A stretch of 64,000 nt of DNA from positions 806,001 through 870,000 of the forward strand of contig NZ_OMPN01000001.1 in NCBI RefSeq assembly GCF_900291975.1. The letters run 5' to 3'. Under the pieces are notes generated by a model. That model was not told the origin of the DNA, made no database searches, and saw only the letters and a program-made list of their open reading frames with translations. This document shows, piece by piece, positions 1 through 7,667 of this stretch (position 1 is its first letter; each line of letters opens with the position of its first letter). This DNA comes from Agathobaculum massiliense (GTDB lineage: Bacteria; Bacillota; Clostridia; Oscillospirales; Butyricicoccaceae). The position numbers were made by a program, and so were the translations under genes.

Positions 1-1
1 C

Positions 2-1255
2 ATCTCCGAGGTCTACCGTCAAGCTGGCACGGGCGGCGTGCTGCTCTCCTCCATGGGCAATCCGGAACCGTACCCTATCTACTGGGATAAGATCCTCATC
101 AACGCCTCCCAGGTCACCAATCCCTCCATCGATCCGCTGCGCGAGCCCATGGAAACGCGAACCTTTCTCGGCAAAAAGCCGGGCAAAATCGAGCGCGACG
201 CGGACGGCAACCTAGTACCCAACCTGTCTCCCCAGCTCGAGCTGCGCGTGCCGGTCATGTTCTCGGCCATGAGCTACGGCTCGATTTCCTACAACGCGCA
301 CGAGTCGCTCGCCCGCGCGGCCTGCGCGCTCGGCACCTACTATAACACCGGCGAGGGCGGCCTGCATCAGGACTTCTATCAATACGGCCCGCACACCATC
401 GTGCAGGTTGCGTCCGGCCGCTTCGGCGTACATAAAGACTATCTGGAGGCGGGCGCGGCCATTGAAATCAAAATGGGCCAAGGCGCAAAGCCCGGTATCG
501 GCGGCCACCTGCCCGGCCACAAGGTCGGTCCGGATATCTCGCGCACCCGCATGATCCCAGAGGGTACGGACGCCATTTCGCCTGCCCCGCACCACGACAT
601 CTACTCCATCGAGGACCTGCGCCAGCTCGTCTTTTCGCTCAAGGAAGCAACCGCGTACAAAAAGCCGGTGCTGGTCAAGATTGCGGCCGTGCATAACGTG
701 GCGGCCATCGCCTCGGGCGTGGCGCGCTCGGGCGCGGACATCATTTGCATCGACGGCTACCGTGGCGGCACGGGCGCGGCCCCGACTCGCATCCGCGACA
801 ACGTCGGCATCCCGATTGAGCTCGCGCTTGCGGCGGTCGACCAGCGCCTGCGCGACGAGGGCATCCGCGACCAGATTTCGGTCGTGGTCGGCGGCTCCAT
901 CCGCAACGCGGCCGACCTTTTGAAAGCCATCGCGCTCGGCGCGGACGCGTGCTACATCGCGACCAGCGCGCTGCTTGCGCTCGGTTGCCATCTGTGCCGC
1001 ACCTGCCAGACCGGCAAGTGCAACTGGGGCATCGCGACCCAGCGCCCCGAGCTGGTCAAGCGCCTGAATCCGGACATAGGCTCACAGCGGCTGGTCAACC
1101 TAGTTACTGCCTGGGATCATGAACTCAAGGAAATGATGGGCGGCATGGGCATCAACTCGATCGAGGCCCTGCGCGGCAACCGCCTGATGCTGCGCGGCAT
1201 CGGCCTGAGCGACCGCGAGCTGAGCATCCTCGGCATCAAGCACGCGGGCGAATGA
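2..1255 (+). CDS. Glutamate synthase, FMN-binding synthase domain protein (5' end outside window)
   Basis: The reading frame is open to the left edge, so the N-terminus is missing; about 417 residues are visible. It matches the central and FMN-binding domain of glutamate synthase in its stand-alone (archaeal/clostridial) form, which makes glutamate from 2-oxoglutarate and ammonia delivered from glutamine. A Gly-Ser-Ile-Arg-Asn phosphate-binding segment of the TIM barrel is visible. Near the C-terminus a cysteine cluster (GCHLCRTCQTGKCNWG) fits the 3Fe-4S site of GltB. The GXGXG domain and the electron-donor subunits are separate genes just downstream. The glutamine amidotransferase domain is not in the window and may lie upstream. 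Confidence 0.93.
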   Translation: MSEVYRQAGTGGVLLSSMGNPEPYPIYWDKILINASQVTNPSIDPLREPMETRTFLGKKPGKIERDADGNLVPNLSPQLELRVPVMFSAMSYGSISYNAHESLARAACALGTYYNTGEGGLHQDFYQYGPHTIVQVASGRFGVHKDYLEAGAAIEIKMGQGAKPGIGGHLPGHKVGPDISRTRMIPEGTDAISPAPHHDIYSIEDLRQLVFSLKEATAYKKPVLVKIAAVHNVAAIASGVARSGADIICIDGYRGGTGAAPTRIRDNVGIPIELALAAVDQRLRDEGIRDQISVVVGGSIRNAADLLKAIALGADACYIATSALLALGCHLCRTCQTGKCNWGIATQRPELVKRLNPDIGSQRLVNLVTAWDHELKEMMGGMGINSIEALRGNRLMLRGIGLSDRELSILGIKHAGE

Positions 1256-1268
1256 GGAGGGAAACTGC

Positions 1269-1697
1269 ATGAAACGAGTCTATGTCAATGAAAAATGGTG
1301 CCTGGGGTGCCATTTATGCGAATATTACTGCGCGTTCGCCAACTCGGGCAAGTCCTCGATGGTCAAGGCGCTCAAGGACCACAAGATCGCGCCCCGAATC
1401 CGCATCGAGGAGCGCGATAACATCTCCTTTGCGGTCAGCTGCCGCCACTGCACCGACCCGCTATGCGTCAAGGGCTGCATTTCGGGCGCGCTGTCCATCG
1501 TGGATGGGGCCGTGCAGATCGACTCGGACAAGTGCGTTGGTTGCTACACCTGCATCCTGTCCTGCCCCTATGGCGCGCTGTCCACTTCGAATGAGGGCGC
1601 GGTGCAGAAATGCGAGCTGTGCGCCAAAAACGCGTTCGGCCAGCCGATGTGCGTGCAGGGCTGCCCGAACAAGGCCATCGTATACGAGGAGAGGTGA
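1269..1697 (+). CDS. Polyferredoxin-type 4Fe-4S protein of the glutamate synthase operon
   Basis: This 142-residue protein carries sixteen cysteines in four groups: 11/14/17/21, 58/61/66/70, 89/92/95/99 and 115/118/128/132. That pattern can hold four 4Fe-4S clusters, as in HycB/DmsB-type electron-transfer subunits. It starts 13 bp after the synthase domain gene, behind a GAGGAGG ribosome site. Its position between the FMN domain and the FAD oxidoreductase suggests it wires electrons into glutamate synthase, probably replacing the small subunit's own Fe-S domain. Function is inferred from context; the Fe-S motif itself is plain. Confidence 0.9.
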   Translation: MKRVYVNEKWCLGCHLCEYYCAFANSGKSSMVKALKDHKIAPRIRIEERDNISFAVSCRHCTDPLCVKGCISGALSIVDGAVQIDSDKCVGCYTCILSCPYGALSTSNEGAVQKCELCAKNAFGQPMCVQGCPNKAIVYEER

Positions 1698-1702
1698 ACG
1701 CT

Positions 1703-2944
1703 ATGAACTATGTCATCATCGGAGGCGGCACCGCCGCAGTCGGCACGATCGAGGGCATCCGCGCGTTCGATCAAACCGGCCCCATCACGGTCATTTCGGA
1801 CGAGCCGTATCCGGTATACGGCCGGCCGCTCATCTCCTACCTGCTGCTCGGCAAGACCACGGAGGAGAAAATGCTGCGGTACCGTCCCGCGGATTTTTAC
1901 GAGAAAAACGGTGTGACCACCCTACTCGGCCGCCGCGCGGCCAAGGTGGACGCGGCCGCGAAAACCGTCGTGCTCGAGGACGGCGCGGCCGTTCCCTATG
2001 ACAAGCTGTGCCTGTGTACCGGCTCGCGGCCGTTCGTACCGCCCATGGAGGGGCTGGATGCGGTGGAAAACAAGACCAGCTTTATGACACTGGACGACGC
2101 CAAGCGATTGGACGCTCTGCTGGGCGCGGGGAACGATAGGCGCGTACTCATCGTGGGCGCGGGCCTTATCGGTCTGAAATGCGCCGAGGGCATCCAGCAG
2201 CGCGTATCCGAGCTGACCGTCATCGACCTGGCCCCGCGCATCCTGCCCAACGTACTCACCGAAGCGCCGGCCGCCATCATCCAGAAGTACCTGGAGGGCA
2301 AAGGCGTGCGCTTCCTGCTGGGCGATTCGGTCGCGCGGTTCGAGCCGCACACCGCCTATCTCAAGAGCGGCGGGACGGTTGACTTTGACGTCCTGGTGGT
2401 CGCGGTCGGCGTACGGCCGAACATCGAGCTGGCCGCCGATACGGGCTGCGCGGTCGAACGAGGGATCTTAATCGACGAGCATTCGGCCACGACCGTGTCC
2501 GACATCTACGCTGCGGGCGACTGCACGGTCTCGCACGACATCGCGGCCGAAACCGACCGCATCCTCGCCATCCTGCCCAACGCCTACATGCAGGGCGAGA
2601 CCGCGGGCAAGGCCATGGCGGGCGGCAGCGCCTGCTTTGACAAGGCCATCCCGATGAATGCATCGGGTTTCCTCGGGCTACATATGATAACCGCAGGCTC
2701 GTACGACGGCGAAACCTACCTGGAGCAGGACGGGGAGCACTACAAGCTGCTCGTCACACGCGACAACCGTCTGGTCGGATTTATCCTCATCGGGGATGTG
2801 GACCGCGCGGGCATCTACACCTCGCTCATCCGCGAGCAGACCCCGCTTGACAGCATTGACTTTGATTTAATCCGCGAGAAGCCGCAGCTGATGGCATTCT
2901 CCCGCGCTGAGCGCGCGAAACAGTTAGGAGGCGCACACGGATGA
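1703..2944 (+). CDS. NAD(P)/FAD-dependent oxidoreductase, glutamate synthase associated
   Basis: This is a 413-residue pyridine nucleotide-disulfide-type oxidoreductase. The N-terminal IIGGGTAAVG (residues 5-14) is an FAD dinucleotide fold. GAGLIG at 152-157 is the NAD(P) fold. YAAGDC near 269-274 is the second FAD contact. No CxxxxC redox disulfide is present, so it resembles NADH oxidase or rubredoxin/ferredoxin reductases. The ATG at 1703 follows GGAGAGG and removes an unrelated upstream extension. It overlaps the next gene by ATGA, indicating coupling. It probably passes electrons from NAD(P)H to the neighbouring ferredoxin and synthase subunits. Confidence 0.9.
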   Translation: MNYVIIGGGTAAVGTIEGIRAFDQTGPITVISDEPYPVYGRPLISYLLLGKTTEEKMLRYRPADFYEKNGVTTLLGRRAAKVDAAAKTVVLEDGAAVPYDKLCLCTGSRPFVPPMEGLDAVENKTSFMTLDDAKRLDALLGAGNDRRVLIVGAGLIGLKCAEGIQQRVSELTVIDLAPRILPNVLTEAPAAIIQKYLEGKGVRFLLGDSVARFEPHTAYLKSGGTVDFDVLVVAVGVRPNIELAADTGCAVERGILIDEHSATTVSDIYAAGDCTVSHDIAAETDRILAILPNAYMQGETAGKAMAGGSACFDKAIPMNASGFLGLHMITAGSYDGETYLEQDGEHYKLLVTRDNRLVGFILIGDVDRAGIYTSLIREQTPLDSIDFDLIREKPQLMAFSRAERAKQLGGAHG

Positions 2945-3669
2945 CCACAGCACATGCAAACCTTACCTATTATAAAGAACTCAATGAGCAGCTCCGTCAG
3001 ATTGACGATACCGAAATCACCATCGAGAACGCGGTCGGGCAGCGCTATCTGGGCTGCGGCTCGTCCGGCAAGACCCTGACCATCCACGGCACGCCGGGCA
3101 ACGGTCTCGGCCAGTACCTCAACGGCTCGACCATCGAGGTGTTTGGCAACGCACAGGAGGCGGTCGGCGACACCATGAACGACGGCGACATCATTATCCA
3201 CGGCAGCGCGGGCGATGTCTGCGGCTACGGCATGCGCGGCGGGCGCATCTTTATCCAGGGCGACTGCGGTTACCGCGGCGGCATCCATATGAAGGCCTAC
3301 CAGGACCACTTCCCAGTGGTCGTCATCGGCGGCCGGGCCGGCTCGTTTCTGGGCGAATACCAGGCGGGCGGCCTCATCCTGGTACTCGGCATCGGGCAGG
3401 ACGGCGCGTTCCCTGCCGGCAATTTCTGCGGCACCGGTATGCACGGCGGCAAAATTGTGCTAAGATGTGATCAGGCGCCCGCAGGCCTGCCCCGGCAGGT
3501 GCTGGTCAACGAGGCTTCTCCGGAGGAGGCTGCGTCCTTCGCCCCTTATATCGATGATTTCTGCCGGCTGTTCGGCGGCGACGCCGCCGCGCTCAAGGCG
3601 CAGAAATATTATGTACTTTCGCCCAATCCGGAAGCGGGCTACCATCAGCTTTACACATATGAAAGCTGA
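2941..3669 (+). CDS. Glutamate synthase GXGXG domain protein (alpha-subunit domain 3)
   Basis: This 242-residue protein is built of repeated Gly-x-Gly-rich strands with many GD, GG and HG turns. This is the right-handed beta-helix that forms the C-terminal GXGXG domain of glutamate synthase and of formylmethanofuran dehydrogenase subunit C. In classical GltB it is fused behind the FMN domain; here it is separate. Its start codon overlaps the stop of the oxidoreductase gene (ATGA), so it is translationally coupled. It should assemble with the FMN-domain protein as a structural subunit. Confidence 0.9.
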   Translation: MTTAHANLTYYKELNEQLRQIDDTEITIENAVGQRYLGCGSSGKTLTIHGTPGNGLGQYLNGSTIEVFGNAQEAVGDTMNDGDIIIHGSAGDVCGYGMRGGRIFIQGDCGYRGGIHMKAYQDHFPVVVIGGRAGSFLGEYQAGGLILVLGIGQDGAFPAGNFCGTGMHGGKIVLRCDQAPAGLPRQVLVNEASPEEAASFAPYIDDFCRLFGGDAAALKAQKYYVLSPNPEAGYHQLYTYES

Positions 3670-3715
3670 ACGACCGAAGCGGGATATTGTGATTTTCAGA
3701 GAGGAGCGCGGCTTT

Positions 3716-5035
3716 ATGGATACCACCGTCAGCGAAGTCGTACAATTTATTGCAGAAAATGATGTCAAATTCATCCGGCTCGCCTTTTGCGATATTTTCG
3801 GAAACCAGAAAAATATCGCTATCATGCCGTCCGAGCTGCCGCGCGCCTTTGCGCACGGCATCCACTTCAACGCCTCCGCGCTGCGAGGCTTCCTCAACGT
3901 GGAGGACAGCGACCTGTTGCTCTTCCCCGACCCATCCACGCTGTCCATCCTGCCGTGGCGCCCGTCGCAGGGCCGCGTCGTGCGTTTCTACTGCGATATT
4001 AAGTATCCGGACGGCCGTCCGTTCGAGGGGGACGGGCGGAACATCCTGCGCACTGCCTGCCAGCGCGCGCGGCGCGCTGGTTATTCGGTCACCATGGGTA
4101 CCGCGAGCGAGTTTTACCTGTTCGAGCTGGACGAGACCGGCGCCCCGACCTCGCTCCCGCATGACCACGGGGAGTATTTTGATGTCGCGCCGCTCGACAA
4201 AGGCGAAAACGTGCGCCGCCAGATCTGCCTGACGCTCGAGGAAATGGGCATTCAGCCCGAGTCCTCGCACCATGAGCAGGGGCCGGGCCAGCACGAAATC
4301 GACTTCCGCTACGCGGACGCGCTCGAGGCGGCGGACAATTTTGTCACCTTCAAATGGGTGGTCAAATCCATGGCCGCGTCCAGCGGCCTGTTCGCCTCCT
4401 TCCTGCCCAAGCCGCTGCCCGACGCGCCGGGCAACGGCCTGCACCTGAGCATAACGGTCTGCAAGGATGGTCACAACCTGTTCCATCCGCGGTTCGATCA
4501 GGCGGACGAGGGGCGCAGCTTTGTGGCCGGCATCCTGCGCCACAGCGCGGAGTTGACTGTTTTCGGCAACCCACTGACCAATTCCTACGCCCGTCTGGGC
4601 GAGTTTGAAGCGCCCAAGTATATCACCTGGTCGCACCAGAACCGCTGTCCGCTCATCAGCATCCCACTGGCGCACAGCGACGCCCCCAACCGGATGAAGA
4701 TCCGCGCGCTCGACGGCTGCATCAACCCGTATATCGTGTTTGCGCTGCTCATCCACGCCGGTCTGGACGGGGTCGAGCAGAAGCTACCGCTGGGTCCCGC
4801 CTGCGACGTCAACCTGTTCACCGCGCCGGCCGAGGTCGTGTCCCGCTATGATGCGGTACCCGCTTCGCTGTGCGAGGCGATCCGGCTGGCACAGCAGAGC
4901 CGCTTTATCGACGCGCATCTGACGGCGCGCACGCTGGAAGGCTTTTTCAGCGCAAAGCAGGCTGAGCACGACCGCATCGCCGCCGCCCGCAACCGCCCCG
5001 CCGCCGAGCATGAGATGTATTTCGCGCGCTATTGA
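3716..5035 (+). CDS. glnA: Glutamine synthetase, type I (short form)
   Basis: This is a 439-residue type I glutamine synthetase, which ligates ammonia to glutamate using ATP. The beta-grasp domain is N-terminal. The catalytic barrel shows a metal-binding TASEFYLFEL strand, a Gly-rich NGLHLSI segment and the RALDGCINPYIVFALLIHAGLDG region (split here only by description). The length fits the GSI-alpha class without the adenylylation-loop insertion. The ATG at 3716 is preceded by GAGAGGAG; an upstream in-frame extension would overlap the previous gene and is not GlnA-like. With the glutamate synthase genes it completes a GS-GOGAT cycle in one operon. Confidence 0.94.
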   Translation: MDTTVSEVVQFIAENDVKFIRLAFCDIFGNQKNIAIMPSELPRAFAHGIHFNASALRGFLNVEDSDLLLFPDPSTLSILPWRPSQGRVVRFYCDIKYPDGRPFEGDGRNILRTACQRARRAGYSVTMGTASEFYLFELDETGAPTSLPHDHGEYFDVAPLDKGENVRRQICLTLEEMGIQPESSHHEQGPGQHEIDFRYADALEAADNFVTFKWVVKSMAASSGLFASFLPKPLPDAPGNGLHLSITVCKDGHNLFHPRFDQADEGRSFVAGILRHSAELTVFGNPLTNSYARLGEFEAPKYITWSHQNRCPLISIPLAHSDAPNRMKIRALDGCINPYIVFALLIHAGLDGVEQKLPLGPACDVNLFTAPAEVVSRYDAVPASLCEAIRLAQQSRFIDAHLTARTLEGFFSAKQAEHDRIAAARNRPAAEHEMYFARY

Positions 5036-5086
5036 CCGCAGGGCGCTTGCCGCCCGTACAATTTGACGGAAAGGGGGAGGCCCGCC

Positions 5087-5659
5087 TTGGAGCGCATTCT
5101 TCTCATATCCTCCACGCAGAAGTCCCAGGCCACGCTCGCGCAGTTCCTGGCCTCCTGCGGCATGCAGGCGCAGACCATTCCCACCGCTTCAGGCGCGGAG
5201 GCAAGGCGCGCCCTGCTGGACGGGATATTCGACATTGTTCTCATCAACACGCCCCTGCCCGACGAGTTCGGCCATGAGTTGGCGCAGGCCGCCGCGCACG
5301 AAACAGCCGCCGGTGTGCTTCTGCTCGTCAAATCCGAGCAGGCGGACGCCGTTTCCGAGTTGGTGGAGGCGGACGGCGTGTTCGTCCTGCCCAAGCCGCT
5401 CAGCCGGCCTCTGTTTTTCCAGGCGCTGCGCATGGTCCGCGCCGTGCATGCGCGTCTGGACGGGCTGCAGAAAGAAAACCAGCGCCTGCAGAGCCGCATC
5501 CAGGATATCCGCCTGGTAGACCGCGCAAAATGTATTCTGATCGAGCTGCGCGGCATGACCGAGCCAGAGGCGCATGCCTATATCGAACAGCAGGCCATGA
5601 ACGGTCGCAAAAGCAAGCGGCAAGTCGCGGAGGAGATCCTCGGTCTGAGCCAGTTCTAA
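5087..5659 (+). CDS. ANTAR-domain RNA-binding antiterminator with degenerate receiver
   Basis: This is a 190-residue protein. Residues 1-112 form a CheY-like receiver, 118-142 a predicted coiled coil and 140-186 an ANTAR domain (RLVDRAKCILIELRGMTEPE and following). ANTAR proteins bind twin-hexaloop RNA and suppress terminators, often in nitrogen operons. The phosphoacceptor aspartate is replaced by Asn54 in VLINTPLP, although the switch Lys103 (LPKP) remains, so classical phosphorylation looks unlikely. I chose the TTG start at 5087 because AAGGGGGAGG lies 7 bp upstream. The next gene is purF. The RNA target is not recognisable inside the window and may sit in the operon leader to the left. 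Confidence 0.88.
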   Translation: MERILLISSTQKSQATLAQFLASCGMQAQTIPTASGAEARRALLDGIFDIVLINTPLPDEFGHELAQAAAHETAAGVLLLVKSEQADAVSELVEADGVFVLPKPLSRPLFFQALRMVRAVHARLDGLQKENQRLQSRIQDIRLVDRAKCILIELRGMTEPEAHAYIEQQAMNGRKSKRQVAEEILGLSQF

Positions 5660-5712
5660 GCGGCTTTTTGCGCCCGTGCTGGCTATCTCAAGCGAATCGG
5701 AGGAGTTTTTTC

Positions 5713-7077
5713 GTGTCAATCCATGAAGAATGCGGCGTGTTCGGCGTCTACGACCCGCACGGCGACTGCGCCCGCACGACATACTACGGCCTGTACGCCT
5801 TGCAGCACCGCGGCCAGGAGGCCTGCGGCATCGCGACGATAAACGACCGCGAACTTTCATTCCACAAGGACGTCGGCCTGGTCGGCGAGGTATTCAGCGC
5901 GGATGCGCTCGACCGGCTCGGCGGCACCATGGCGGTCGGCCATGTCCGCTATTCCACCACTGGCGGTACGCGCCGCGAAAACGCGCAGCCGCTGACCATC
6001 AAATATGTGAAAGGAACGCTTGCGGTGGCGCATAACGGCAACCTCGCGGGTACGGCCGAGCTGCGCACTGCCTTTGAATACCGCGGCGCCATCTTCCAGA
6101 CCACCACGGATTCCGAGCTGATCGCCTACGCCATCGCGCAGGAGCGGCTGCGCTGCCGCTCGGTCGAGGAAGCGGTCTGCCAGGCGCTCCGCGACCTGCG
6201 CGGCGCGTATTCCCTGATTGTCATGTCGCCGCAGAAGCTGATCGCCGCGCGCGATCCCTGGGGCTTCCGCCCGCTCTGCATGGGACGGCGCGGGGACGCT
6301 GTGGTTTTTGCCTCGGAAACCTGCGCGCTGAGCGCGGTGGGCGCAGCGTTTGAGCGTGAGCTCGACCCGGGCGAGATCGTGGTTGTGGAAAACGGCGGGG
6401 TGCGCTCCATCCGTGAAAACTGTGAAAACGCTTCCAGCCACATGTGCATTTTTGAATATATCTATTTTGCCCGTCCGGACTCGGTGATCTGCGGTCAGTC
6501 CGTCCACGAGGCGCGCCGCAACGCCGGCAGGTTCCTCGCGCGGGAATATCCGGTCGCGGCCGACGTTGTGATCGGCGTACCGGATTCCGGTCTGGACGCC
6601 GCGATGGGCTACGCTGAGGAGTCCGGCATCCCTTACGGCACGGGCCTGGTCAAAAACCGCTATGTGGGCCGCACGTTTATCACCCCCGGCCAGCAGAGCC
6701 GCGAGCAGGCGGTACGCATCAAGCTCGGCGCGCTGCGGAGCTGCGTGCAGGGCAGGCGCGTAGTCATGATCGACGACTCGATCGTGCGCGGCACGACCTC
6801 GCGGCAGATTGTATCCCTGCTGCGGGAGGCGGGCGCGGCTGAAGTGCATATGCGCTCCTCCGCTCCGCCGTTTGTTTCCCCCTGCTATTTCGGCACGGAC
6901 ATTCCAGACAAGGACAACCTGATCGCCTGCCGGTACTCGGTGGAGGAGATCCGCGCGCTGATCGGTGCAGACAGCTTGGGCTTTCTCAGCCTGGACGCGC
7001 TGCACCAGATCGCGCCGGAAGCCGCCTGCGGCTTCTGCGACGGCTGCTTCACCGGCAAATACCCTATCAGTGTATAA
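5713..7077 (+). CDS. purF: Amidophosphoribosyltransferase, iron-sulfur type
   Basis: It transfers the glutamine amide nitrogen to PRPP, the first committed step of purine synthesis. The product is 454 residues, from a GTG start behind GGAGG. A six-residue leader precedes Cys7, the N-terminal nucleophile after processing (EECGVFGV). The PRPP loop is VVMIDDSIVRGTT. The C-terminus has C439-x2-C442-x2-C445, matching the 4Fe-4S PurF of Bacillus subtilis. It is the last gene of the nitrogen operon and is closed by a strong terminator. No other purine genes are nearby, so its link here appears to be glutamine supply. Confidence 0.94.
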   Translation: MSIHEECGVFGVYDPHGDCARTTYYGLYALQHRGQEACGIATINDRELSFHKDVGLVGEVFSADALDRLGGTMAVGHVRYSTTGGTRRENAQPLTIKYVKGTLAVAHNGNLAGTAELRTAFEYRGAIFQTTTDSELIAYAIAQERLRCRSVEEAVCQALRDLRGAYSLIVMSPQKLIAARDPWGFRPLCMGRRGDAVVFASETCALSAVGAAFERELDPGEIVVVENGGVRSIRENCENASSHMCIFEYIYFARPDSVICGQSVHEARRNAGRFLAREYPVAADVVIGVPDSGLDAAMGYAEESGIPYGTGLVKNRYVGRTFITPGQQSREQAVRIKLGALRSCVQGRRVVMIDDSIVRGTTSRQIVSLLREAGAAEVHMRSSAPPFVSPCYFGTDIPDKDNLIACRYSVEEIRALIGADSLGFLSLDALHQIAPEAACGFCDGCFTGKYPISV

Positions 7078-7111
7078 AAAAGTCATGGCGAAAAACCGCC
7101 ATGACTTTTTT
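7076..7111. terminator. Bidirectional intrinsic terminator between purF and the VOC gene
   Basis: A perfect stem (AAGTCATGGCG with CGCCATGACTT, loop AAAAAC) is flanked by an A-run on the left and a T-run on the right. It can therefore end purF on the plus strand and the VOC gene on the minus strand. Confidence 0.93.
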
Positions 7112-7115
7112 CTCT

Positions 7116-7508
7116 TTACAGCATTTGCAGCAATTCTATCTGTTCGCCGGACGGTCCGGTGAAAAACCAGTTCTGCAGGCCGCCGAAGGTGTCGGGCAGC
7201 ACGCGCTTTTCCGGCGTGGTGAATGAAAACACACCCGCGGCCTTGACCGCCGCCACCACCTTGTCCAGATCATCCACATACACGGCAAAATGCGGGATGC
7301 TGCCGACACCCGAAGGTACCAGCTCGCCTGCCGGTGGCTGGATCAGCTCCAGCACCAGACCGCCGAACTCGACCAGCGCCAACAGCTTTTCACCCACGCT
7401 CGAACGCGCGGTGACCGTGCCGCCGATCTTTTCGTAAAACGCGATGCTTTCCTCCATGTCCGCCGTATTGACCGCCACATGGGCAAGCCCTTTATAGAGT
7501 TCTTTCAT
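7116..7508 (-). CDS. VOC (glyoxalase/methylmalonyl-CoA epimerase-like) family protein
   Basis: This is a 130-residue vicinal-oxygen-chelate protein made of two beta-alpha-beta-beta-beta modules. The likely metal ligands are His10, Glu54, His73 and Glu125 (HVAV, LVLELI, IPHFAV, GEQIELL), all four of which are present. That supports a metal-dependent glyoxalase I or epimerase-type enzyme, but the substrate cannot be read from sequence. The ATG at 7508 lies 7 bp behind AGGAGGGG. Its leader carries a 17-bp perfect hairpin and an extended -10 promoter, so it is probably transcribed alone. mgsA (methylglyoxal synthase) lies further up the same strand, which makes a methylglyoxal role conceivable but unproven. 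Confidence 0.85.
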   Translation of the reverse strand: MKELYKGLAHVAVNTADMEESIAFYEKIGGTVTARSSVGEKLLALVEFGGLVLELIQPPAGELVPSGVGSIPHFAVYVDDLDKVVAAVKAAGVFSFTTPEKRVLPDTFGGLQNWFFTGPSGEQIELLQML

Positions 7509-7534
7509 GGTCAATCCCCTCCTGTCATGATCCC

Positions 7535-7574
7535 ATTATGCCACAGCGGCCTCTAAGGGCCGCTGTGGCATAAT
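7535..7574. repeat. Perfect 17-bp inverted repeat in the leader of the VOC gene
   Basis: The arm ATTATGCCACAGCGGCC is followed by the loop TCTAAG and the exact reverse complement of the arm. No U-run follows on either strand, so it is not a standard terminator. It ends 26 bp before the VOC start codon and lies downstream of that gene's candidate promoter. Confidence 0.9.
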
Positions 7575-7610
7575 CATGTGAAATAAATATATAGTAGTCA
7601 CTTTGCGGCT

Positions 7611-7619
7611 ATTATACCA
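7611..7619 (-). promoter_or_regulatory. Candidate extended -10 promoter for the VOC gene
   Basis: The minus strand reads TGGTATAAT, a perfect TATAAT with the TGn extension. The -35 position 17 bp upstream is weak (TTCCCG). Transcription would start near 7604 and run through the 17-bp hairpin. Confidence 0.5.
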
Positions 7620-7621
7620 TA

Positions 7622-7654
7622 AAGCTGTGGGGGCGGGAACCCCCTTAGCGGCTT
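7622..7654 (-). terminator. Weak hairpin terminator after the LTA-synthase-like gene
   Basis: On the minus strand GGGGG-TTCCCG-CCCCC forms an inner stem and AAGC/GCTT an outer one, followed only by a short TTTA. Plausible end of the aspS operon, but weak. Confidence 0.35.
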
Positions 7655-7667
7655 GTCGCCCAAAAAT

